Shown: positions 18,205 through 27,031, numbered from the stretch's first letter. The stretch is 64,000 bases of DNA from Variovorax sp. EL159 (GCF_900100965.1 NZ_FMUJ01000007.1:203690-267689); one strand, 5' to 3'. Notes: generated from the letters alone by a model not told the origin. A program made the numbers and translations.

Positions 18205-19538
18205 GGTTGCCTTGTCTCCTGTGGTCGTTGTGTGTTGCCGGCCTTGAAGCCACGCCATGCCGCGTCGTAGTCGGGCTGGAGGTTGGCCGCGCCAAGCGCC
18301 TGTGCCGTGGGGCGAAACACGTGCCGGCTCTCGAACATGAAGGCCAGGGTGTTGTCTATGCGATGCGGCTTCAGCTCGGCGGTGCTGGCCCGCTCGAAGG
18401 TGGCGGCGTCGGGGCCGTGCGGCAGCATGCAGTTGTGCAGGCTCACGCCGCCCGGCACGAAGCCTTCGGCCTTGGCGTCGTAGACGCCGCGCACCAGCCC
18501 CATCAGCTCGCTCATCACGTTGCGGTGGAACCAGGGCGGGCGAAAGGTGTCTTCCGCCACAAGCCAGCGCGGCGGAAAGATCACGAAGTCGCAGTTGGCA
18601 ATGCCGGGCGTGTCGCTGCCCGAAGTCAGCACCGTGTAGATCGACGGATCGGGGTGGTCGAAGCTGATGGTGCCGATGGCCATGAAGTGCGCCAGGTCGT
18701 ACTTGCAGGGCACGAGGTTGCCGTGCCACGCGACCACGTCCAGCGGCGTGTGGGCCTGCCCGCCTTCCCAGAGATGGCCCATGAACTTGTTGACGATGCG
18801 CACGGGGCCGGCGTCTTCCTCGAAGGCCGCGACGGGGGCCAGGAAGTCGCGCGCATTGGCCAGGCCGTTCGAACCGATCGGCCCCAGCTCCGGCAGGCGG
18901 AAGGGCACGCCATAGTTTTCGCAGACGTAGCCCCGGGCCTCGCCCTCGGGCAGCGTGACGCGCCACCGCATGCCGCGTGGCACCAGCGCGATTTCGCCGG
19001 GCGCGACGTGCAGGCGCCCCAGCTCGGTATGGAGCAGCAACGCGCCGGCCTGCGGCACGATGAGCAATTCGCCGTCCGAGTTCATGAGGTAGCGCGAGTC
19101 CATCGACCGGTTCGCGCGATAGACGTGCACCGCCGCGCCGGTCTGCGCATGCGGGTCGCCATTGCCGGCGATGGTCAGCATTCCGTCGATGAAGTCGGTG
19201 GCCGTGTCCGGCATCGGCCAGGGGTTCCAGCGCAGCCGGTTGGCCGGCGTCTCCGCGTCGGTGAACGGACCGCTGCGCCAGCCGCCGTCGTCGATGCGCG
19301 CGAAGGCCTCATGCATGGCGCTGGGGCGCCGCCTGTACATCCAGGTGCGCAGGTTGTGATTGCGCGGTGCCGTGAAGGCGGTGCCGGACAGCAGCTCGGC
19401 GTAGAGCCCCAGCGGCGCCTGCTGCGGCGAGTTGCGGCCCACGGGCAGCGCGCCGGGGAGCGCCTCGCTGGCGAACTGGTTGCCGAAGCCGCTCTGGTAG
19501 CCGGGCGGCGTGTCGGCGTGCGCGGTGTGTGCTGTCAT
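18201..19538 (-). CDS. hmgA: Homogentisate 1,2-dioxygenase
   Basis: 445 residues from ATG 19538, close to the normal HmgA length. The start GYQSGFGNQFASEALPGALP and the motifs NRLRWNPWPMPDTATDF, YRANRSMDSRYLMN and VVAWHGNLVPCKYDL match the family. The iron ligands are visible as His and Glu in PPWFHRNVMSELMG and His in the LPHGPD stretch. It opens the homogentisate ring to maleylacetoacetate using Fe(II) and O2. The usual partners, maleylacetoacetate isomerase and fumarylacetoacetase, are not in this window. Here it is in an operon with an SDR, a NIPSNAP protein and a Bug receptor. Confidence 0.93.
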   Translation of the reverse strand: MTAHTAHADTPPGYQSGFGNQFASEALPGALPVGRNSPQQAPLGLYAELLSGTAFTAPRNHNLRTWMYRRRPSAMHEAFARIDDGGWRSGPFTDAETPANRLRWNPWPMPDTATDFIDGMLTIAGNGDPHAQTGAAVHVYRANRSMDSRYLMNSDGELLIVPQAGALLLHTELGRLHVAPGEIALVPRGMRWRVTLPEGEARGYVCENYGVPFRLPELGPIGSNGLANARDFLAPVAAFEEDAGPVRIVNKFMGHLWEGGQAHTPLDVVAWHGNLVPCKYDLAHFMAIGTISFDHPDPSIYTVLTSGSDTPGIANCDFVIFPPRWLVAEDTFRPPWFHRNVMSELMGLVRGVYDAKAEGFVPGGVSLHNCMLPHGPDAATFERASTAELKPHRIDNTLAFMFESRHVFRPTAQALGAANLQPDYDAAWRGFKAGNTQRPQETRQP

Positions 19539-19576
19539 GCGGTCTCCTTCCGCTCTTCTTGCGATCAGTCTTGCTG

Positions 19577-19900
19577 TCACTCTTGCCACTGGGGCGTGAA
19601 GAAGGCCGCTGGCAGCAGGATCTTCGATTCCTGGCTTTGCAGGAGCGGGAGCATTTCCGCCACGTAGGCTTTCCATCCGGGGTCGGCCATCAGCAGCTCC
19701 CGCCGCTCGGCGCGTTCGTTCATGTCCACGTAGGCCCACATGTGGATCACCTGGTTGAGCGGGCCGGTTTCGGTGCGGTAGTAGCCGACCATGCGGCCAA
19801 GGATGCGCCGCTGGATGGCCAGCCCCTTGGCCTCGTACAGCGACAGGTAGGCCCGCCACTGGCCGGGGTGGGTGGTGTAGGTGCGTTGTTCGACGAGCAT
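19577..19900 (-). CDS. NIPSNAP family protein
   Basis: 107 residues from ATG 19900 (MLVEQRTYTTHPGQWRAYLS). The family pattern EQRTY...G....Y...... IQRRILGRMVGYYRTE and VIHMWAYVDMNERAERRELL is clear; it is a ferredoxin-like alpha/beta-barrel dimer fold. A GTG at 19936 overlaps the stop of the SDR gene and is an alternative start adding 12 residues. NIPSNAP proteins often sit in aromatic or CoA-ester catabolic operons; no reaction can be named. Confidence 0.85.
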   Translation of the reverse strand: MLVEQRTYTTHPGQWRAYLSLYEAKGLAIQRRILGRMVGYYRTETGPLNQVIHMWAYVDMNERAERRELLMADPGWKAYVAEMLPLLQSQESKILLPAAFFTPQWQE

Positions 19901-19932
19901 GGTTCGGTCCGTTGCGGCATCGCGCCCGGTGC

Positions 19933-20694
19933 TCACAGGCTGTGGCCTCCGTCGATGACGATCCGCGTGCCCGTGGCCGTGCGCAGATGCGTCACGCATG
20001 CCAGCACCGCGAGCGCCACGTCCTGCGGCGTGACGATGCGCCCGAGCGGCGTGGTGGCGGCCTTCTTCGCCAGTTCATCGCGGTTGCGTCCTTGCACGAA
20101 GCCGGTGTCGACCGCCGCGGGCGACACGCTGACGAAGCGCACGGGGCCGAAGGCCCTGGCCATCGACACGGTCATCGTGTCGAGCGCGGCCTTGGCCGCG
20201 CAATAGGCGATGTTGCTGCCCAGGCCGGTGAACGCGGACACGGAGGACACGTTGACCACGGCCGCGTCCGTGGACGCCTTCAGCAGCGGCATGAGCGCAC
20301 GCGTGATGGCGTAGGGGCCACCCACGTTGGCGGCGAGTATCTCGTCGAACAGCGCCGGCGCCAGCGCGTCCAGGTCGCCGTGCGCGATGCGCTGCGTGAA
20401 GCCGGCCGAGTTCACGAGCACGTCGACGCGGCCGAAGTTGCGCTGCAGCACATCGGCCATGGCGGCATGCGCCGCGCCATCGGTCAGCGGAATGCGCAGC
20501 GTGTCGTGGCCATTGCCCGGCAACTCTTCGCACAACGCCCGCGCACGCGCCGCGCCTTCGTTGTAGCCAATGACGACCGTCGCGCCGGCATGCGCCAGTG
20601 CGCGCACGCAGGCAGCGCCGATGCCGCTGCTTCCCCCGGTGACGACGGCGACCTTGCCTTCCAGTGCGGAAGCGGGGTCCGGTGCCGTGCTCAT
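19933..20694 (-). CDS. Short-chain dehydrogenase/reductase (SDR), first gene of hmgA operon
   Basis: 253 residues with TGGSSGIGAACVRAL in the Rossmann motif, NSAGFTQ, VNVSSVSAFTGLG with the catalytic Ser, and YCAAK with Tyr and Lys. The end IVIDGGHSL is typical of FabG-like SDRs. It is the promoter-proximal gene of the minus-strand operon SDR, NIPSNAP, hmgA, Bug, FMN reductase and perhaps Kelch. It is divergent from the IclR regulator at 20871, and the 176-bp gap carries an inverted repeat likely to be the operator. Confidence 0.9.
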   Translation of the reverse strand: MSTAPDPASALEGKVAVVTGGSSGIGAACVRALAHAGATVVIGYNEGAARARALCEELPGNGHDTLRIPLTDGAAHAAMADVLQRNFGRVDVLVNSAGFTQRIAHGDLDALAPALFDEILAANVGGPYAITRALMPLLKASTDAAVVNVSSVSAFTGLGSNIAYCAAKAALDTMTVSMARAFGPVRFVSVSPAAVDTGFVQGRNRDELAKKAATTPLGRIVTPQDVALAVLACVTHLRTATGTRIVIDGGHSL

Positions 20695-20784
20695 CGAAGC
20701 CTCCGGGGATGCGCTCGTTTCTTCATGAATGCCCTTGGTCGTTGCGTTCCATGTGCGTGCCTTGCTGCCTTGAACGAGTGCTGT

Positions 20785-20808
20785 CCGATAGACGGGGCAC
20801 CGCTATGG
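20785..20808. promoter_or_regulatory. Candidate IclR operator 1 (CCGATAG-N11-CTATGG)
   Basis: CCGATAG and a near-exact inverted CTATGG are separated by 11 bases in the gap between the divergent SDR and IclR genes. The longer string TGTCCGATAG (20782-20791) recurs at 25603-25612 upstream of the second operon. This makes it a candidate binding site for the IclR protein encoded next to it. Confidence 0.45.
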
Positions 20809-20870
20809 CTCCAGCAGGAATTGTTTTCTAATGAATCGCTTCCAACCAGTCGTTTGTCCATCAATCGAAC

Positions 20871-21644
20871 ATGAAAACGCCCTCCGATGCAGGCTCGCTG
20901 AAACGAGGCGTGGTGATCCTCAAGCTGCTGGCCACCGCGGGCCCGCGCGGACTGGCGCTGACCGAGTTGTCGGAGAAGTCGCAGATTCCGCACCCGTCGG
21001 TGCACCGCATCCTGGGCCAGCTCGCGGCGGAGCGGCTGGCGGTTTTCAACGACGAGCTGCGGCGCTACAAGCTTGGTCCGCTGGCGTTCGAGCTGGGCGT
21101 GGCCAGCTCGACCATGCACGACATCCGCGACCTGTGCGAACCCGCGATGGACGTGCTGGCGCGAGAGACCGGCGACACGGTCTATCTGGTCGTGCGCAGC
21201 AGTTTCGATGCGGTCTGCATGCATCGCCGCGAGGGTGCGTTCCCCATCCGCGCGCTGGTGCTGGAGGTCGGCAGCCGAAGGCCGTTGGGCGTGGGCGCGG
21301 GTGGCTTGGCGATTCTTTCGGCCATCGACGACGAAGAGCGCGCAGACATCATCGAGCGCGTCGGCCCGAGCCTCTCGGCCTTCGGGAAACTCTCGACGCA
21401 GGATTTGACGGAAGCCTGCGTGCAGGCACGCGCGATGGGTGCCGCGGTGATCCAGAACCGCGTGAGCCTCGGCGTCAAGGCGGTGGGCGTGCCCTTCAGG
21501 GATTCGATGGGGCAGGCCGTGGGTGCGCTGAGCGTGGCCGCCCTGTCGCAGCGCCTGAGCCAGCGGCGCATTGCCCAGGTGGCCGACATGCTGCGCGGCG
21601 CCACGCAGTCGGTCGAGATCCTGCTGCGCAAGCGGAAGGCCTGA
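20871..21644 (+). CDS. IclR-family transcriptional regulator
   Basis: 257 residues. The N-terminal winged helix (SLKRGVVILKLLATAGPRGL, then LTELSEKSQIPHPSVHRILG) is followed by the IclR effector domain, with RREGAFPIRALVLEVGSRRP, LGVGAGGLAILSA and GVKAVGVPFRDSMGQAVGAL. IclR proteins bind small carboxylates or aromatics. It is divergent from the hmgA operon and convergent with the hydrolase operon ending at 21658. It is the only regulator between the two, so it probably controls both. Confidence 0.92.
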   Translation: MKTPSDAGSLKRGVVILKLLATAGPRGLALTELSEKSQIPHPSVHRILGQLAAERLAVFNDELRRYKLGPLAFELGVASSTMHDIRDLCEPAMDVLARETGDTVYLVVRSSFDAVCMHRREGAFPIRALVLEVGSRRPLGVGAGGLAILSAIDDEERADIIERVGPSLSAFGKLSTQDLTEACVQARAMGAAVIQNRVSLGVKAVGVPFRDSMGQAVGALSVAALSQRLSQRRIAQVADMLRGATQSVEILLRKRKA

Positions 21645-21657
21645 GGGAACGGTTCTT

Positions 21658-22425
21658 TCAACCGCCGCCGTGTTGCCGCAGGAACGCCTCGACCCGCGTC
21701 ACGAGGTAAGGCGGCGTTTCGAGCATGGGGTAGTGGCCGCTGTTCGGCAGCAGTTCGATCTGCGCATGCGGGTACATGCGGGGGAAGGTGGCCTGCACGA
21801 AGTCGGGCGACACGCCCGCGTCGTGCTCGCCCACCAGCACCAGCAGCGGCGCACGCAGCGCGGCGGCCTTGTCGGAGAAGTCTGTTTTCGAGAAGGCGTG
21901 GAAGTAGTCCTCGAAGGCGTCGGGCGCGGCCGTGGCACGCTGGTGCGCCAGGACCCACCGGGCCAACGCAGGCGTGAGACGCGAACCCAGCGAAGGCTCG
22001 ATCACGCCGAGCGCGGCCTGGTCGCTCCGGGTGGCGGACGCGAACATCGCCGACACCTCCTCGGGCAGCGGCACGCCCGAGGCCGGCACCGGCGTCACGC
22101 ACACCGCCGCCTGGATGCGGTCGGGCGCATCGACCGCGACCCGCTGCGCCACCATGCCGCCCATGGAGTGGCCCAACAGGGCAAAGCGCTCCCACCCCAG
22201 GTGGTCGGCCAGCCCGAAGATGTCGGCGGCGATCTCCGCGATCGTGTGCGCGCCACGGAAGGCACGGGAAGCGCCGTAGCCGCGGTAGTCTGGGAAGGCG
22301 TAGGTGAATCCTTCCTCGTCCAGCAGCGGGTAGATCGGTGCCCAGATGCCGTGGTCGCCGAACCAGCCGTGCAGAACCATCACCCGCTGGGGCCCGTTGC
22401 CCCTGATCTCGTGGCCCAGAATCAT
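21658..22425 (-). CDS. Alpha/beta-fold hydrolase
   Basis: 255 residues from ATG 22425 (MILGHEIRGNGPQRVMVLHG). It shows the HGWFGDHGIW oxyanion loop, PDYRGYGASR, the nucleophile elbow GHSMGG with Ser87, Asp in LVGEHDAGVSP and the catalytic His in LPNSGHYPMLE. This is the classical triad of C-C bond hydrolases, esterases and lactonases in aromatic pathways. It is the last gene of the minus-strand operon esterase, enoyl-CoA hydratase, Bug, hydrolase. The substrate is unknown. Confidence 0.9.
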   Translation of the reverse strand: MILGHEIRGNGPQRVMVLHGWFGDHGIWAPIYPLLDEEGFTYAFPDYRGYGASRAFRGAHTIAEIAADIFGLADHLGWERFALLGHSMGGMVAQRVAVDAPDRIQAAVCVTPVPASGVPLPEEVSAMFASATRSDQAALGVIEPSLGSRLTPALARWVLAHQRATAAPDAFEDYFHAFSKTDFSDKAAALRAPLLVLVGEHDAGVSPDFVQATFPRMYPHAQIELLPNSGHYPMLETPPYLVTRVEAFLRQHGGG

Positions 22426-22444
22426 GTGCGTTCTCCTTTGCCTG

Positions 22445-22488
22445 TACGTGCGTGCGTGTGCCTGTGAGTGTGCGCGTGCGTGCGTTCG
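22445..22488. repeat. Alternating purine-pyrimidine GTGCG-rich tract
   Basis: Imperfect repeats of GTGCG and GTGT run for about 44 bases in the 68-bp gap between the Bug gene and the alpha/beta-hydrolase gene. The sequence alternates purine and pyrimidine almost throughout, a pattern prone to left-handed DNA and to slippage. Confidence 0.6.
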
Positions 22489-22493
22489 CTGCG

Positions 22494-23489
22494 TCAGTCG
22501 ATCTTGATGCCCGCGGTGCCGATCACCCGGGCCCATTTCGACGACTCGCTCGCGATGGTGCTCGCAAACTGCGACGGCGTGGCGGCGATGGCCTCGACGG
22601 TCTGGTCGTTCAGCTGCCGGCGAACCTCGGGGTCGGCCAGCACTTTCTGCAGTTCGGAAGACAGCCGTTCGACGATGGCGCCCGGCGTGCCTGCCGGCGC
22701 ATGCAGGCCGAACCAGAGTGCCGAGTTGAAGTCTGCGATGCCCGCTTCGGCAAAGGTCGGCACCTGCGGCAACGCGGCGATGCGCTGCCGGCCGATGACC
22801 GCCAGCGCCTTGACCCGCCCGGCATTGACCTGCGCCAGCACCGGCGCCGCCGGCGTGAAGGCCAGGTCCACGCGGCCGGCCATGACATCGGTCAGCGCCT
22901 GCGCGCCGCCCTTGTAGGGCACGTGGGTCAGGCGCACCTGGGCCACCTGGTTGAACAGCTCGCCGTAGAGGTGCGTGAAGGTGCCGTTGCCGGACGAGCC
23001 GTAGCTGAACTTGCCGGGCGCATCCGATGCCGCGACGACCAGTTCCTTGACGGTGCGGCTGGGCAGGTCGGCGCGAGCGATCAGCAACGCGGGGGCTTCG
23101 GCCAGCAGCGTGACTGGCGCCAGGTCTTTCGTGAAGCTGAACCGGAGGTTCGGATACAGGCTGGTGTTGATGACGTTCGCGGTGGTGCTCAGCAGCAATG
23201 TGTAGCCGTCGGGCGGGGCATGGGCCACGGCTTCGGCCGCGATGCTGCTGCCCGCGCCCGGCCGGTTCTCGACGATCACGGGCTGCCCGAGGCCCTGCGT
23301 CATGCGCGGACCGAGGACGCGCACGATCAGGTCACCGGTGCTGCCGGCCGGGAAGCCGACGATGATGCGGATCGGCTTGTCGGGGTAGGTGGCGGCTGTG
23401 GCGGGCGTGCAGGCGCCCGCCAGCGCAAAGGCCGCCGCCAGAGGTGCGAGCAGAGGCGCAAAAAAACGCGCAAGAAATGAAAGTCGCAT
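22494..23489 (-). CDS. Bug/TctC-family substrate-binding protein (6)
   Basis: 331 residues from ATG 23489 with an AAGGAGACA ribosome-binding site. A signal peptide (MRLSFLARFFAPLLAPLAAA) is followed by KPIRIIVGFPAGSTGDLIVR, VENRPGAGSSIAAEAVAHAP and THVPYKGGAQALTDVMAGRV. It is the second receptor linked to the IclR region. It sits downstream of the enoyl-CoA hydratase homologue in the same operon, so it may carry the compound that the upstream esterase and hydratase process. TctA/TctB partners are not in the window. Confidence 0.93.
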   Translation of the reverse strand: MRLSFLARFFAPLLAPLAAAFALAGACTPATAATYPDKPIRIIVGFPAGSTGDLIVRVLGPRMTQGLGQPVIVENRPGAGSSIAAEAVAHAPPDGYTLLLSTTANVINTSLYPNLRFSFTKDLAPVTLLAEAPALLIARADLPSRTVKELVVAASDAPGKFSYGSSGNGTFTHLYGELFNQVAQVRLTHVPYKGGAQALTDVMAGRVDLAFTPAAPVLAQVNAGRVKALAVIGRQRIAALPQVPTFAEAGIADFNSALWFGLHAPAGTPGAIVERLSSELQKVLADPEVRRQLNDQTVEAIAATPSQFASTIASESSKWARVIGTAGIKID

Positions 23490-23540
23490 GGCGATGTCTC
23501 CTTGTCATGTTCCCGGGCGCGCCGCATCGGGCGCCGCCGT

Positions 23541-24272
23541 TCAGCGCGAGCCCAGCACGTTGGCCAGCAGGCCCGCGCCGTAAAGCACGGCGTTGGATTC
23601 GTGGTGGCGCGGCGCGGTCGCCAGGAACTGCTTGACCGCCTGCACCGCCGGCGCGGGGAACGACAGCAGCCGCTGCACCAGCGCATCGCCTTCGGCCTGG
23701 AGCCGGCCGCTCTCGACGACCCGGCCCACGATCCCCGCGGCCAGCGCCTCGCGGGCGTCGATGGGTTCCGCAGCAAAGACCAGATGCGCCAGCGCCTTGG
23801 CCGGCATCCGGTCGAGCAGCGGGGCCATGGCGATGCATGGCGGAATGCCGCGTTCGAGCTCGCGCAGCGCGAAGCTGCTTCCCTCTTCGCACAGCGTGAG
23901 GTCGCACCGGGCGGCCAGCACAAGGCCGATGCCCCACGCCCGCCCCGCCACCAGGCCGAGCACGGGCGCGCGGCAGCGTCCGAAGGCCTCGTAGAGCACC
24001 TGGATCGGGCTCGCGTCGTCGCGCAGCACGTCCGCCGCGTTGACCCCGGCACCGGGCGGCGGCGGCGCCATGTCGCGGCCGAGGCAGAAGTCCGCGCCGT
24101 CCGCGCCCAGCACGATCACGCGGCTCTCGCGCACCGAATCCAGCGCCTCGGCCAATGCCAGGGCCATGTCGTTGGTCAGCCGGTTGCCTGCCTGCGAGCG
24201 CTGCAGCCGGAGGGTGGCCACCTCGCCCTGTACCTCACGGCCGATCCACGAAGACTCTTCGGAAATGCTCAT
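23541..24272 (-). CDS. Enoyl-CoA hydratase/isomerase family protein
   Basis: 243 residues of crotonase fold: DFCLGRDM supplies one oxyanion-hole strand and VAGRAWGIGLVLAARCDL the other, with FALRELERGIPP after it. The second catalytic Glu position (RELERG) is kept, but the first one, normally GGGCEL in hydratases, reads IGLVL, so a key acid is missing. It may be an isomerase, a C-C hydrolase or another crotonase type rather than a true hydratase. Its ATG overlaps the stop of the upstream hydrolase gene (ATGA). Confidence 0.88.
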   Translation of the reverse strand: MSISEESSWIGREVQGEVATLRLQRSQAGNRLTNDMALALAEALDSVRESRVIVLGADGADFCLGRDMAPPPPGAGVNAADVLRDDASPIQVLYEAFGRCRAPVLGLVAGRAWGIGLVLAARCDLTLCEEGSSFALRELERGIPPCIAMAPLLDRMPAKALAHLVFAAEPIDAREALAAGIVGRVVESGRLQAEGDALVQRLLSFPAPAVQAVKQFLATAPRHHESNAVLYGAGLLANVLGSR

Positions 24273-25444
24273 GGCGCTTTCTCCTGCAGGCGCTCGGCCA
24301 TCCAGTCGCAGACCAGGCTCAGTGCCGGCTCCGGCCGGTCGAGGTTCACATGGGCGGCACCGCCCTCTTCCTCGGTGAACACGCGCAGTTGCTTGTGGCG
24401 CGAACTCACCGCCTCCAGCAGGCGCTGCGCTTCCGAAGGCGGTGCATGGCGGTCATTGGCGCCGTGCACGATGAAGAGGTCGCAGTCGATGCGGCCGGCC
24501 ACGCCTTCCAGGCGGAAATCTTCCAGCTTGCGGAACGCGCTTTCCCAGTCGGGCACGCCGAGTATTCGCAGGATCTGCTTGCCGGTGGTGCCGAGCGGCG
24601 CGTTGTTGCCCAACTGCGTGGCGCCCTGCCCCGGCACGTAGCCGACGCGCCGCACCATGCACGCATGGGTGTCGAAGACCGCGCCCATCACCGCGCAGGC
24701 CTTGATCCGCTTTTCGAAGGCCACGGCGCGCGGTGCGTAGTAGCCGCCCCAGCTGGCGGCCACCAGGCCGATGCGTGCCGGGTCCACCTCCGGGCGCTGC
24801 AGCAGCCAGTCGACGCAGGCCGTCACCGGTTTTTCGAAATCGTGGCGCGCGACAAGGCCATGCACGCGCAGGGCCGAGCCCTGGCCCGGACCGTCGAAGG
24901 CCAGCGTGGCGATGCCGCGCCGCGCAAGGTTCAACGCCACGTAGAACATCTCTTCCTTGTTCGCGTCCAGGCCGTCCGACAGCAGCGCCACCGGCCCCGG
25001 GCCGCGAGGTCCGACGGCGGGCACGAAGTAGGCCGGGATCACGCTGCCTTCGAAGGGAATGTCGACCAGTTCGATCGCGGGATCGCGGTGCTGCGCGAAG
25101 GTCGCGAAGCACGACAGGTGCCTGGCATAGGCTTGCTCGGCGCGCGGGTCGTCCGGGTCCAGCAGCCCTTCGGCCCACTGGTGATAGACCGAGGCGCGCA
25201 ACGAAAAATCGCTGGCGCTGACGCGGTGCCCACGTGCAAGCGCATCGGCCGCTGATTGCTCCAGCTGGCGCCCCAGCTCTCCCCACGTTCGATGCCAGGC
25301 CTCGACATCGCCCGAGGGCTGCACGCGCGCCGCATCCCGCAGGCGGGAACACGCCCAGTCGATCTCGCCGAACAGCCCGCCCGCGGCGATGGCGCGAAGC
25401 ACGGCAAGAGACCAGCGGTAGTTTTCAGGGAAGTAGAAGAACAT
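24269..25444 (-). CDS. Alpha/beta hydrolase, FrsA/2,6-dihydroxypseudooxynicotine-hydrolase-like
   Basis: 391 residues from ATG 25444 (MFFYFPENYRWSLAVLRAIA); the open frame extends upstream, but this start matches the family N-terminus. A helical N-domain of about 150 residues precedes the hydrolase core: DGLDANKEEMFYVAL, FDGPGQGSALRVHG, the nucleophile elbow AASWGGYYAPRA, Asp in HGANDRHAPP and His in AAHVNLD. This architecture is shared by FrsA and by C-C hydrolases of nicotine degradation. It is the first gene of the four-gene operon and probably cleaves its primary substrate. Confidence 0.85.
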   Translation of the reverse strand: MFFYFPENYRWSLAVLRAIAAGGLFGEIDWACSRLRDAARVQPSGDVEAWHRTWGELGRQLEQSAADALARGHRVSASDFSLRASVYHQWAEGLLDPDDPRAEQAYARHLSCFATFAQHRDPAIELVDIPFEGSVIPAYFVPAVGPRGPGPVALLSDGLDANKEEMFYVALNLARRGIATLAFDGPGQGSALRVHGLVARHDFEKPVTACVDWLLQRPEVDPARIGLVAASWGGYYAPRAVAFEKRIKACAVMGAVFDTHACMVRRVGYVPGQGATQLGNNAPLGTTGKQILRILGVPDWESAFRKLEDFRLEGVAGRIDCDLFIVHGANDRHAPPSEAQRLLEAVSSRHKQLRVFTEEEGGAAHVNLDRPEPALSLVCDWMAERLQEKAP

Positions 25445-25605
25445 GGTCTTTGAAATCGGGTGGCGTCTGTCGGGCTTTCGACGGGTCGACGAACCGGCGC
25501 CTTTGTGAAGCGTTCCATTCCGCGCTCCAACAAACGGGACGACCTGTTCGCTGCTGTACGAATGCAGATTGTTCGCGGGGCCCTCTTCCGAGACCATGGG
25601 TTTGT

Positions 25606-25642
25606 CCGATAGGTGAACACGATTGCGGCCACACCCTATCGG
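25606..25642. promoter_or_regulatory. Candidate IclR operator 2 (CCGATAGG-N21-CCTATCGG)
   Basis: Perfect 8-bp inverted arms separated by 21 bases lie upstream of the four-gene hydrolase operon. Measured between the shared CCGATAG and CTAT halves, the spacing is 23 bases here and 11 at 20785-20808, a difference of about one helical turn. This is consistent with one regulator recognising both sites. Confidence 0.45.
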
Positions 25643-25718
25643 CGACGCCATGCCGGCCCTGCAAGCGACTCTTTTGCGCGCCTTTCGCCTGCGAAATTAG
25701 AGTTTGCAGCCGACCCTC

Positions 25719-25752
25719 GTTCCTTGTTCATCAGGAACCTGCGCACTAGACT
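25719..25752 (+). promoter_or_regulatory. Candidate sigma-70 promoter of uspA-like gene with overlapping inverted repeat
   Basis: TTGTTC (25724-25729) and TAGACT (25747-25752) are 17 bases apart, a good -35/-10 arrangement upstream of the ATG at 25795. The inverted repeat GTTCCT-N8-AGGAAC overlaps the -35 box and could be an operator. Confidence 0.4.
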
Positions 25753-25794
25753 GATTGGGTGGCACCCGCGGTGCCGGGGGCCAAGGAGCCTGCC

Positions 25795-26241
25795 ATGTAC
25801 AAGCGCATTCTTGTTGCGACCGATGGCTCCGCGCTGTCGGAACAGGCGGTCGTTGCAGCCATCGACCTTGCCATGCTGACCGGCGCAGAACTGGTCAGCG
25901 TCACCGTGGCGCATCTGCAACCTTATGGTTATTTCGAGGGCTCGATGGTGCTGGGCCAGCGGGAGATCGAAGCCAACCAGCGACAGGTGGAAATGAACGC
26001 CCAGCATCTGGTCGATGCAGTCAAGGCGAAGGCGCTTGGCAGGGGCGTGAAGAGCGCCCAGGCCATCGTCATGACATCGAACCAGGTGGCCGAGGCCCTC
26101 ATCACCACCGCCAAGAACCAGCAGTGCGACCTGATCGTGATGGCGTCCCACGGGCGGCGCAGCCTCGCGCGCTTGCTGATGGGCAGCGAGACGCTGCATG
26201 TGCTGACGCACTCGCACATTCCCGTGCTGGTGCTGCGCTAG
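25795..26241 (+). CDS. Universal stress protein, UspA family
   Basis: 148 residues from ATG 25795 (MYKRILVATDGSALSEQAVV), with AAGGAG upstream. The ATP-binding signature of the family is present near the C-terminus: VMASHGRRSLARLLMGSETL then VLTHSHIPVLVLR (G-x2-x-G spacing with following Ser). It is a single-domain cytosolic protein that probably binds ATP and dimerises under stress. It is transcribed alone and is convergent with ssb. Confidence 0.92.
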   Translation: MYKRILVATDGSALSEQAVVAAIDLAMLTGAELVSVTVAHLQPYGYFEGSMVLGQREIEANQRQVEMNAQHLVDAVKAKALGRGVKSAQAIVMTSNQVAEALITTAKNQQCDLIVMASHGRRSLARLLMGSETLHVLTHSHIPVLVLR

Positions 26242-26307
26242 GAATGTGCTGACGTCTCGACCCGTTCCAGCACGGCCGCCCGCAACGACGACCTGGGCTC
26301 AGGAATG

Positions 26308-26337
26308 AAAAAAGGCCCGCTCGGAAGAGCGGGCCTT
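26308..26337 (-). terminator. Rho-independent terminator of ssb
   Basis: On the minus strand an 11-bp perfect stem (AAGGCCCGCTC with its complement) closes over a 4-base loop and is followed directly by six T residues. It starts about 30 bp after the ssb stop. Confidence 0.85.
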
Positions 26338-26368
26338 GATCGACAAAACCGAAAGATCGGTTTCGGCT

Positions 26369-26926
<558 letters not shown>

Positions 26927-27031
26927 ATGCACTGCCCCTGATAAGTAGATGAAGGAGGAGGAAGAGAACCCTCGATTGTGCCCGATGCGGGATGGCCGCA
27001 GCCCCGTCAGGTGCCAGAATGGGCCTTGCCG

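Larger units (their letters stand above)
25445..25794. other. Divergent intergenic region, 350 bp
   Basis: No convincing gene is seen. It holds the promoter region of the minus-strand hydrolase operon, including the CCGATAGG/CCTATCGG inverted repeat at 25606-25642, and the promoter of the universal stress protein gene near 25724-25752. Confidence 0.6.

Noticed and set aside
26927..27031. LexA (SOS) box between ssb and the CLC/uvrA side
   Set aside because: No CTGT-N8-ACAG palindrome is visible there or directly upstream of uvrA.
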